Below, one piece after another: positions 49,001 through 61,000 of a stretch of DNA of 64,000 nucleotides. The notes beneath the pieces are model-generated. The model worked only from the letters and a program-made list of their open reading frames with translations. It did not search any database and had not been told where the DNA came from. The stretch covers positions 23,381,033 through 23,445,032 of the forward strand of contig JAJKFL010000014.1 of NCBI GenBank assembly GCA_021186555.1. The letters run 5' to 3'. The DNA is from Reticulitermes speratus. Its lineage: Eukaryota > Arthropoda > Insecta > Blattodea > Rhinotermitidae. How positions within the stretch are numbered: position 1 is the first letter of the stretch; each line of letters begins with the position of its first letter. A program made the translations under genes and the position numbers.

Positions 49001-52000
49001 GATTATGAACGTTTTGTGAAAGTTGTCTTTTTCTGTAGTAGAATCTGATGTAAGAGAACACATTAATGCACTGTTTCTGTAAGGCTGAAGAAGTGGTTGA
49101 AGCCGAGGGCATTCTGTCATGTTTTGAGATTGACTTTTCAGGATGCCTTATTTCTTCAACAGTTAACACGGTTGGCTTTTAGTAATCAGAATTCAAGTGG
49201 TGGGAGAAGAATATCCAGATGAACGATGGTCTGAGTGTCTGTAGTAAACTTTGTGTGAAAACAGCAGTGGAGGAGGATTGACAGTTGACATCTTTTTAGA
49301 GGCATTGAAGCAGTATGTGTCTGTGTGCCAGATGTGTTTGCCACCTTACACAGGCAACTCCACGACAGTTTGGTGTCATTGGGTGTCTGTCAACATGGGA
49401 AGCCCAGAAACAAGTTGGGAGTGGAATTATGCCATGGGATTATTTGAGGAATGCCATAACAGTGGTCTTGACAAGTTTCTTATATCATGAGAGGCAGTGA
49501 TACATTGACGTACAAATTTTATACTGATACAGAATGATAATATAGTCTTTGGATCTTATCAGAGACACTTCTGTTAAATTGACAGGGTAGCATGCTTATG
49601 AAAAGAATGTGGTTTCTTTCGTTCGAAGAAATATTTGTCATGTGTCTATCAGTGTATTTGAAACTCAGATATACTGTTACAGAACAGATACAAAACAAGT
49701 TGTCTGGCCTGTATATGAGTAATCAAAAAGCTTTCATAAATATGGCTCAGAACATGTGTATTCAATGATGCCATTACATTTACATACAATCTTGTTTTTG
49801 TTTTTGTTACAGTGGGATAGATTGTTGCATTTTTTAATAAAGTATACTGAACCTCCAGATATGCTAAAAGACTGGCATTTCTTGACTGAATTTTAGCTTT
49901 TCAGGAATGACTCTGTTCCTTGGGGTTAAAGGGCGGTGAACTTGGGCTCTTCTGGGAGGAGCTCAGCAGCTTATTTTAAACCGTTTCAGAGGAAGATTCC
50001 CAGAGCAGGAGTATGCATTGGAGCTTCGTCAGGTTCAGGCTAGTAAGTGGGCCTTCAGAAGTGTTGCAGAAGGCATTGAGCACTTCAAGTCTGGAAGGCA
50101 TTCGGAAGCTTTTCAGTGCCTGAATAAGGCGCTCAACATAGATCCCCGCAATGTAGAAGGTTTAGTGGCACGTGGGGCATTGTAAGTATACTCTAATTTT
50201 TCTTTCTTTTTTTTAACATGTGTTTGTTTTGTGGTATCAGATATTTATTGGTTGAGTCAAATAATACAGAAGTCTGCGTTTGCTCAACAACGGGTTATTC
50301 GAAGTTCGCAGCCTTTATGTCTAGATGTACAAACAATATTTTAGTCGTCATATACCTCAGTCTACCTCCTGTATTTCCATTATATCATCTGCTTCCTTCC
50401 AAAATTAAATAAATTCTTTTACACTTCCCTCATAGGTACAGGAACCTGTGAAAATACAACCTTATTTCTCTTATATCAAGAGTTACCTGCATTCTGCATG
50501 CATAAATTTGTCTGTATAAAATTAATAGTGTAATGACACCCTCCTTTTCCCATCATTTTTCCACTGTAAATACTTTTACAAAACTACCATCTAACCCTTC
50601 CCTGTCTTCACCCAGCTCCACATAAAATTTAAATTTCTGGCACAGTTTTGTTCATAACTATCCATATTATTGCTGAGAACAAACATGCAGCTTTACTCTC
50701 TCCCATCTTGTTTTATTCCATACAGACTGGAGTTTGTACAACATTTCTATAAATTCCCCTTTAACCAGACTAATGGACCTCCATGATTTCTGTATTTCAC
50801 TGATATACTTTTTAGAATACCTTTCTTATCTCACACCATGGATCACTTGTATCTCTACTTTGACTTCCTTCCTCCCTTCCCTTTTCTCCTCTTATCACTG
50901 TGTTCTCCATATTTCCTCGACCATGGATTGTATCTCTACTTTGCTCACCTTTCTCCCCTCCCTCTGCTTGTTTATCACTTGGTACTCCAGATGTAGGCTT
51001 ACTACATGGAGTATTCTGCTGAATTGGAGTACCTCTCAAAGCAACTGACAAAATGATCTGTGTCATCTTATCCACTAACATCGTCTCAACATTGACCGCA
51101 TTGTTCAGTGATGTGCGTTGTTGTTGCTCTTTTCGTGATGTAGCATCTGGGACCTCTGCGCCATTGACCTTCAAGTTCCCAGTCCCTTCCAGCCCGTGTA
51201 GCTTGTTTCCTCAGTATACACATTTCTGAATTACTGTCTTTCACTTTCTGAATTTTGCTGACCAGTTTGCTGAACACATTTCAATCTTTGTGTGGGTGAC
51301 CCCATCCTTATTGTTCAATGATACACACTCAACAACCGTTCTAGCTCATAAATTTTTCTATTTATCACCAACTTTTCTTTTTTCAAAATCGCCTCTTAGC
51401 TTCGGTATTAATCTGCTGCTTGTATTCCATACTTCCGAACAAAAATCTTTGTCCACTCTGATCTTTGGTCTCCCTTTTTTTTTGTGTCTGTGTTTTTTAA
51501 CATTTCTTACTCACAAACGAATTGAACTTTATAAGAATAGGTCTCTGACCTCTTTTTATCACTGTAGTCTCGTGAACATGCAGTATTACTAAGCAGGTTC
51601 TCTAGTCCCATTGTCCCTTTCAAAAACTTTGTCACCACTTACAGTGTATCACTGTATTGTTCATTTCTCTTCTCCTCCACTCCAAAAATCATAGTATTAA
51701 TCTTTCTTCTTCTACCCTGTCTAAGCATCACTTGCTGTTTTGAAACTGATTGTATTAATTGTAATTAAGAAGGCATGTGACCTGTTACCAAGTACAAAAT
51801 TTCATCCATCATGCGTCTCTCAAGATTACCTACACATGCAGATGAATTAGGGTTTATCAGTGTGACTTCTGGTGTAATATATGAACTATTGGTCATGTAT
51901 TTTGCGATCATCAGATACTTTATGTATGGACATCTAGAAAGCTTATGATTCAGTTAGGAGGGAGGTTTAGTGTGATGTTTGCATAACAACTGGTATGTTT

Positions 52001-55000
52001 TCTCTTTCTTAGACAAAAACAAATAGTATTGAGGAAAAATGTAGAAGCTTTTATTAGCAGATAGTATGGAGGTTGGTCTGCAGGTGAATGCTGAGAAAAC
52101 AAAGTACAGTATACGACTGATACCTTGAAACTTGCGCAGTATGAAAGCAGGGAGAGAGGAGAGAAAGGCAAGTTCGGGGTATGGGTCAGTACCTGTAAAA
52201 TGTATAGCACCAGACAGAGACGTGGCCCACACTAACCGCATTCCTTAAATACCTTCAGAGTTTAAAGGTTTCAGTCTTAGACTGTATATATTGAGGGGCA
52301 CGCGGTGGCGCAGTTGGTTGAGGCACTGCGCTACAAACCGGAACGTTGCGGGTTCGATTCCCGATGGTGTCACTGGAATTTTTCACTGACATAATCGTTT
52401 CGGTCGCACTATGGCCCTGGGGTCGACTCAGCCTCTAACAGAAATGAGTACCAGGAATCTTTCCTGGGGGGTAAAGGCGGCCGGTGCGTAGGGCTGACAA
52501 CCTTACCACCTTCATGTGCCGATTGTCTAAAAACCTGGGAGCCTCGACCTCCTGGAGCCCTAAGGGCCTGCCAAGGCCTGTAATGGGATTCCTTTACCTT
52601 TACCTGTATATATTGATGTCTTATCAGCGGAATTGTGGACCAGATCGCAAGATAGGCTGCTAATTATATCCTTTGAGAATTTTACTGAGTTCAGACACAT
52701 AACAAGAGTTTAACAGTGTACCGTCAACTTGCGTATGTTATAACTACTAAAAGTATTTGTTAATAGCAAGTGCCTGTTAGCATTTCTGTTATTATGAGTG
52801 AACTGGAAGTCCTTGTATATCTTTGTAACTGGTGTTGGTGCATTCATGTGCCAGCTGTAGTCCTTTTCTCAAGGTTATGAAATAGAACAGGAAAAATAAT
52901 ACCATTACAACACAGGTCACAGCCTTGAGAGGGTGTGAAAACCTACTGTTTGTAAATGATGTTGCCAAAAAAGAGAGAAGAGGTATGGAGAAACCCATGC
53001 TGCATCACGAGCAGGGGTTGGCAGAGCATAACTGCATAAAGAGGTGGAGAAGGGAGGGGAGCCATGCATAGCAATTGTTAATCCTTCTTTACCCCATATG
53101 CATGTTCACTACTGCAGTTTCTCCTGGGAATATGCAGTAGCATTTGTCTGCTAGTCATTGAGTGATAATGAGTTGTAACATTTTACGTATGCTTGTGAGC
53201 TTTCATGCTGTAAGATCTTGTTTAAAATTTTGTGGTGTTCTGAATTCATGGTGAGCATGAATAAACTCAGGACATTGGATGTTGTTACGGATTTTGAAAT
53301 CATCAAGGCCAGCAATGAAACAAATGTCAGCAGGAGTGAAATTAGAAAGTGCTGTAATTTACAAGTATAATTGGTGAACATGTTAATCAGCAGCAGTCCA
53401 CATCATATGTATGCAATCAGTATTAATATATCCATACAGTGACATGTTTGCATTGTACACCATAGGAATTCATGCTGCTATCAAACCTCTGTGGAATTTT
53501 TTTGTTGCTATATTGTATTCCGGTTGAACTAAGTGATTGATCATTATTCCAGTTTTTTGTGCTAGTTAATAATTCCTTTATAGACACCTGTGTTGTCGGT
53601 AGTTGTAATGATGTACCCATAAAATATGTGTTTGATTCTGGATACAGTAGTGACCACATGCAAAGCTGGCTGTAATGAGTATTTACCATACTAACAATAT
53701 TTCACAATATTACAAACTTGTGCTGCAGTCTTTCACTGTATTTGAGAAATGCAACTAACAAATTGAAATTGCATCCACAAACAAATTAAGAGCAGATTAA
53801 ATTTGAGCATTGCTTGCTTCTGTATGGTTCAGAAACACCTGTCTTCCTGCCTACTGTCTAAAAATGTAATGCATAAAATATACAGCTGTAATATTACCTA
53901 TTTTTTATGGGTATGAAACTTTTCGTGCTGTATCGAGGGAGGAATGTAGGCTGAAGGTGATTTAGATCAGGGTGCTGAGGAGAATATTTGGGCCTCTGAG
54001 AAGGTACTAGAAGGCTGGAGAAAATTGCATAATGTGATTTATCATTTGTACAGCTCACCAAATATTAGGGTGATAAAATCAACAAGCATGAGATAGGCGA
54101 GGCATGTGGCACATACATGAGAGAAGAAAAATGCATATAGGATTTTGGTGGGAAAACTGGAGGAAAAAGACCTGTAGGAAGTACTAGGTATAAATGGATT
54201 GATAATGTAACAGATGTAAAGTAATTAAGTGGGAGGACATGGAGGGAATTTATCTGGTTTTAATGGGGACCAGTGGCAGGCTTTTGTAAAGACAGTAATG
54301 AAACATGGGTTCTAAAAATTCAAGGAATTTCTTGACAAGGTTAAGGGCTTGTTAGTTATGGTGTGTAATTTCATGGAAACTGATGTGGTCTTCTTACAGA
54401 TATGCAAACAGTGGCAGCTTTCAAAAGGCTATTGAGGATTTTGAGACAGCACTGAAACTGAATCCAAACCATCAGAATGCCCGCAAGTACATGGGAGAGA
54501 CTCTGGTTGCTTTGGGAAGAAGGTGAATGTTTTATTTTTAGAGGCCTTCTGTGATTGTTGAAAGAATTAAATTGACTTTGAATGCTTATTTCCAAATTGC
54601 CTATATCCACCTGTCAGATTCTTCTTATGTACATTAGTGCATATTTTGATGGACAGTTCTGGTTATTGTCACTAGATTTTTAGAGTATAAACCTAATATA
54701 AAGGAACCATCATTTATGGTACCTGTTTAAGGTTTTTTGTAATTTAACATTCATTTTCAATTATCATAGCTCATTAATCTCAGTGTTATCATTTTTTCAT
54801 TTAAGATCGACCCTCCCCAGTGAGTGTGCCTATCCTCCACTGCTTTGCAGATAAAGCTTAAGTGGGGTGCACTGCACTGCATTGGCCCCATGTTATCTTT
54901 TTGACAAATGAATTGTACAGCAGGTAATACAAGATTCACTTCACTAATGTTAACACCACACATATTGCATTTCCTACTTCATCTGGAAAACTGGGTGGGG

Positions 55001-58000
55001 GGTTGCATTATGCAGTAAAACCTCTGTCTGTTGTTCCTGTGTATGTTGTTTTCATGCAAGTATTGTTCATTTCTTCTGGTTCTGAAAAATTGCCCATATG
55101 AAACTGTATAATTAAATCAGATGTATCATTTCTCAAAATGTTGTCGCGTGCCATTGTTTCAGAATTCTTGGTCATCACCCTTATTCCGACAGTGATCGTT
55201 TCTGTGAAACAGGACGTAACCATTAACAAAAAAATGTTGCTACTAGTCGGCCAAGTGTGAATGATGTTTTGGAGGGAGACATTTCTGTGAACTATGTGAA
55301 CTACTCAGTTTATGATGTATTGTCTGTATCGTACAGATACAGTCTGTGTTAACATTTCTGATCCATGTTCACCTAGGCAAGGGCATAAAATCCACTTACG
55401 AGGTGGGGTTACCTATCCAATAGATTGTTACTCCATTGTAGTAATATGAGTGAAGGTTATTAGAGGATACCTGTGGTTTCAGTCTGTTATGAGCACAAAA
55501 TTCTGTGTACAATTGTGATTGGGTATTGAACTCAGAACCCTCTTGATGATACACCACCATGTTGTGTCAGTTATGGTTTCCAAAATGTAAAATGTTTATT
55601 TCTGTGTGTAATCTCATGAACTTTCAGATTAAAGATTTTCCCTTCCATGAACATTTGGATCCAAAATTTGTCCCTTGCCTCCAGAATGATATTGGAAATA
55701 CATTAGACTTAATGCTTGCCCACCTCACAACAACTCGGTTAGCCTATACCCTGTATTAATGATGAATGTGTATATGTATGCATGTTTCACTGAAGAAACA
55801 TATCCATTTCTTTTTCAGTTTTGAGGATGAAAACAAATTTGAAGAAGCTTTAAAGTCGTATGAAAACTGCCTGGCTCTCATTCCATTCCATGAAGAAGCC
55901 CAGAACTCAATTGAATTCCTCAAAACAAAGATACTGAATAGTACCAAATTATCTGATGCAGACGTCTCAATTCCTGGTTTAACATCTAAGACTTTGGAAG
56001 TGAAAGAGACATTGAAACAGTTACTGAAAGGAGAAGATGAGGAGGACAAGAAAGACAAGGACAAAGAAAGATCAAAATCTAAGAAGAAAAAAGACAGGAA
56101 GTATGTATAAAAGTTTGTTACTGAGGTCCTGGGCTGTGTTTTAAAAGTGCAGCTTTTTGCAGACTTCATGCAGAGTAATATACCGTATATTCTCGAATCT
56201 AATGCGCACCCTTTTTACAGTTTTAGAAGGCTAAAAAATCAGATGCTGATTAGATTCGCGTGCGGATTAGATTCGCGGTCTAGAGCTGGATTTTGGAAAA
56301 ATGATTGAGCTGCTGTACGTGCCGTAAGAACAATACAATACAATAATCTATTATTTTATTATTTATTATTATAATTTATTATTCATCAGACTCGCCGTCA
56401 TCACTCATAACTGAATCGTTATCCGTGCTCTCCACCCAGTCACTATCATCTTCATCTTCAACATCGTCCTCCCATACAATGTCATCTTCGGTTCCGTCCA
56501 AAGCATTGCTTATGCAACACTTCTTGAAAGATCTGACGATAATGCTCTCCGGGATGGCTTTCCATGCAGCCGACACCCACCGCGCCACTTCTGAAGGAGC
56601 TGCGTCACACCCGCTGATCGCTGCCTTGTGTTTCCGCCATAGTCGAACGTTGCTTTCATTAACTCCAAAAATTGCAGCGGCTTTGCGGTTTCCATTCTCC
56701 TCTGCGCACCGAATAACTTCACGTTTGAACTTTGCTGTATATGAGAGTCGTTTAGATTTCAGGTGTCCCTCTTCCATAACTACGGTACACGACAAATTGG
56801 AACAAGCACCTCCCACGTTTCAACAACTAAAGCTCAGCTGGCTTCAGACGAGATTGCGCACGTCTGTTGAGAAAGGCCCCGCCTCTATCGGTATGACTCA
56901 TCGTCCACAGGCATAGCGTCGGATTTTAACGTATTGGTAACATCCAATATTATTCAATCAGTCGCCCCGTGGGCAAGGGGTGGTTGAAGGAAAGGTGCGG
57001 ATTAGAATCGCGAACTAACTTTTTTTTTTTCCGTTTAAGAAGTCGCCAAAAACTGGGTGCGTATTAGATTCGGGTGCGCATTAGATTCGAGAATATACGG
57101 TAACAAGGGTTTTCTGATGCCAGATATAACATAAGTCTGCAGTAGAACACTCCTGAAGTTTAGATGTTTCTTTTGAAACATTTAGCTTTATAGTAAGTAA
57201 ATATGACTGTCTTATGTTGTATTCCCTGTAGTACTAGAGTTGTCAAATGATACTTTAATGCAACTGGTGCTGGAGAAGTAAGTTTGTTGTTGAGATAAAA
57301 TGCATTTAATCTTTTCTGTTTGTTGCTAGCCAACAGAAATACCAGAATTTCTTTGCTTTGCCAGATTTGAAAGCCTGTAGGTCATGTATTGCTCTGTATG
57401 TGTCTGTGGCTAGGTGTCATGACAGCAAATTTCTCAGTATGTTGGATGGAAACAAATCAAAAGGAAATTTTAAGAGTCAAAAATTTTTAAGTGTTTTTTT
57501 ATGTATTATGTGGGCTAAGAGGACAGTTTTTTTGTATGGGGTGTTCAGGAGGAATTGGCCATACATCAGGAGAATGTTCCGTAGGTTAAACTACGTCAAT
57601 ATAACCAGAAATACCTATATCCAGAGGTGAGTGGTTATGGAGATAACGCTGAGATAAGATTTGTTGGTTACCAAATACAGTTAAAATGAGGAATTTGTAG
57701 TTCCTGTAATGTTAACACTTGTACTTAAGAGAGTTTACAAAGAGCTTTCCATCTCATGGTCTCGAGCTATAGCTCTTATGCCTTTCCATTCAGTTCCTCA
57801 TTTCTTCAAAAACTTCTATATCCCTTCTTCCCATGTATGTCGGAGTCAGAAGAACTTGCTGGTTCCATGAAAGTCATTCTTGGGGTTCCAAGTACTTTAC
57901 ATAGCACACTTGCATCCCTATGAGTTGGCTGGACTATTGGCTGAAGGATTGACCTGTGCAGTGCATGGATAACACCATGTTAAACAGATACAGTACATGG

Positions 58001-61000
58001 AAGTGCAGGAAGATTACATTTTCCTCATGTCTTTATCTCTGTAACTGTTCAACTTCAGATATAGGTATGTTTGGTTATATTGATGTAAGGTCCACCAATG
58101 GCTGTAGTGCTGCTGCTGATGATCGTTATATCGACGTAAATTGGAAGTAAGGAATGTTCTCCCAAAGCATGGCACATTCGTTCTGAAACATTCTGTATAC
58201 AAAGGAGAGTTACAGGTTGCCCATGTTTCAAACTCTGTTATGAGATAATGTTGCTGCTGCATATGTCTGGGGACCTAGATTTTTTTTTTTTTTTATATAA
58301 ATAATATTTGATTCTTTTCATGGAATGAACCTCTTTCACGGTGTTTACTTTGTCATCAGACATGAACTGTTTCCATTCCTTAGCACTTGAGTCACATATT
58401 TGCACAGTTGTGGTTTAAAAGCAACACAGCTGTCATAAACAGGAACATGCTACGCTGACCGCATGTGATAGCTGGTAATGTAGGTGTGATGTCAGTGTTG
58501 GTAATTGTGTTGCAAGCAAGGCTGCTGGTTAGTGGTGCAAAGAGAATGTAGAAGTATAGTGTTCTACTATGCTGAAGATAATGTTATACTTTTCTGCCTT
58601 GAGTTGGTGAGGTAAATACTGTAACTTCTTATAATACAGGATGTGTGGGGGGGAGGGGAGTACACTAATGAGTTGTTACTATTCAGGGATGTTTGTGTCA
58701 TGTCAGAAATTTGGGACCTGATAAACATGTAGGGCTACTCTGAAGAAAATTATGCTCACATGTATGAACCCCATTTACTCGATTGCAGGATGAGGTTTTT
58801 TCCCTTAAATTTGGTGCTTAAACATGGAGATCGTCTTAAATTTGTGTATGAAGCGCTGAACTGGACTATGTCGAGCCAAACCAAGGCCTGCATTGCCAAA
58901 TCGTCACATGTAAACAAAAGAGAGAACAGAGCATGGCTAGAGTTAACTGACACAATCTTCTTTTTTTGGACTTCGTCCATCGTCTAATTTTTTAGAGAAG
59001 CACGACGTTTCAGCAGCTGGCTCCATTTCCGTCTTTAGTCAAGGAAGTACCTAACTTGTGAGCCCCTTATATTGAGCTATTCTCAGTCACTGGGGACTGT
59101 ACAAACAGGCAACTTGTTAAGTTATGCACCTGAGAACAGATTTAGTCCAAGGGTAGTAACAGGAAAATGGCTATTGAAAAGTTAAAAATTAACTACAAGA
59201 CTCAAAACTAAACCCTGGACCAGTTTACAAATTAAAAACCATAAAAAGAGCCATGACTGATCAAACCAGACACAACACAAAATTCCAGAACACATGTATT
59301 TTGAATTCTTAACACCACTCACACCATCTGTGGAAAAAATTATGAATCCTCTTCATGGATTCAAGTAAGTTTATAGACCAAGAAATGTAAATGTATTATT
59401 TAGTCAGTGTGGATCATAATGGCATGGCAGTTCATCTTACTAGAAGTGACTGTTAAGGGTCTTAAGAATTGCTGTATATCCAATGCAATGGATGGAACTG
59501 ATGATTATATGTTGTGGAATGACAGTGAAGTAGGTGGGGTTGTTAGGAGTGAGTGTGAGGAAGATGAGGGAACTGATGCTGCAGACGGATAGTGATGCTG
59601 CTTGGTAAAGATAGAATGTGACATGCTTTGTATATTAAGTATATGAAATTAATAGTAAAATATTTTTCTAGCACACATTTTATTTTTGCGGAGTTGTCTT
59701 AGATTTGGATAAATACATTTTCCCGTGTCAGATGTGTTTTATGTGGGGGGGGGGGGGTCATCTTAGATTACAGTCGCCTGCATTCGAGTAAATACAGTAT
59801 GTATGTTACATGTGGTAAATGTAATGTAATGTTATATATATCTGTATCATTACTGATACTAGACGCATTTGTTTTCTTGCATTCTGTACTTTTTTAATAT
59901 GAAGGGTGGCAATTTGGGTGGTATACTGAGTATGATATATTCAGGTCCCGGAAACGGCGTAGGCGTTCCACCTCCAGTAGCAGCAGCTCAAGTTCACCAA
60001 GTTCCCGCAGTTCGTCGTCATCGTCGTCATCATCATCAGATTCAAGTTCTGGTTCATCAAGATCAGGTTCGCAGTCTCGGTCTCGGTCTGCATCAAGGTC
60101 TCGGAAGTCATTCAAAAAACGAAGGAAGAGGTAATATAGAGCTGCATTGTTCTGGGGGTTTTATGAATAACTTTTGGAGGCGGTAAATTTGAATTTGTTT
60201 TTAAAACTTGGACAAGCTCTACAGGTTTTCTGGGTCCTGTGGGGCAATGCCATACAAGTATATTGTCTACCACACGTCATGATGGATGATTTTGTCATGA
60301 TGGACACCATAAATACTACATTTGTCCAGATTGTATGAACTGCCATTGGCAGTTGTATTTATCCATTGACACCATGGTTTTTTATTAGGTCTAATTTAAG
60401 TTCTGTGTCATACATACTGTGTGGTTTTACTGGGCGTGGTACAAGATTGGTACCTAACATGGTTTTGCTGCGTCACATTTAAGGTTGACATCGAACTAAT
60501 TACACAGTATTACTGGGTCAGACTTAAGGTTAATATTGAAGTCATTTCTTCTTTAATGTATAATTATTTTTGTATTTCTTTCAGCTCTCGCAAGAAGGAT
60601 GATAAGAGGGAGAAGTCATTGTCACCACTGAGCAAGCGAATGGCTCTCATGGACCCAACTCATGATGGAGAAGGTACAGAATACAGGAGTTCAGTAGTCT
60701 AAAAAAGGACTGCAGAAATGTTGATTTTGTTCTCTATCAAACAGAAGTTTCATTTGTCACCTTGACAAATGGCTGTTCTGCTTTGTGGATGAATAACCAG
60801 GCTTTTAATGTATATAAAGCTCTGGTACTGAACCATAAATAAAATGCTTGTCACTATGTAATGAATTCTGGGGGAAAATGGGTATGAAAAGTGTATTATT
60901 ATTTATTTATTCAGTTTCCATCATTCAGTGGTGAACAGATATCTAGATGTCTGTATTTCTGCAATTGTGTTGATAAATGAATTTGTGCTTCCAAAAAGTG

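Larger units (their letters stand above)
50182..54399 (+). other. TTC14: TTC14 intron 7
   Basis: 4.2 kb with an unidentified coding-like remnant on - (about 50430-51300), a SINE with a perfect target duplication (52295-52603) and a LINE 3' fragment just before exon 8. Confidence 0.8.
56101..59944 (+). other. TTC14: TTC14 intron 9
   Basis: 3.8 kb with two related pogo-type elements (56183-57100 and 58765-59797) and an inverted-repeat element between them (57545-58265). A G-run sits near 59746. Confidence 0.85.

Noticed and set aside
55766..55818. ATG upstream of TTC14 exon 9
   Set aside because: It lies before the TTTTTCAG acceptor and is not part of the mRNA frame.
56425..56916. 163-codon + strand frame
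   Set aside because: Antisense shadow of the pogo-type ORF; its serine-rich composition comes from the acidic tail read backwards.
59894..60115. Acidic 73-codon - strand frame
   Set aside because: Antisense of the TTC14 serine/arginine tract.
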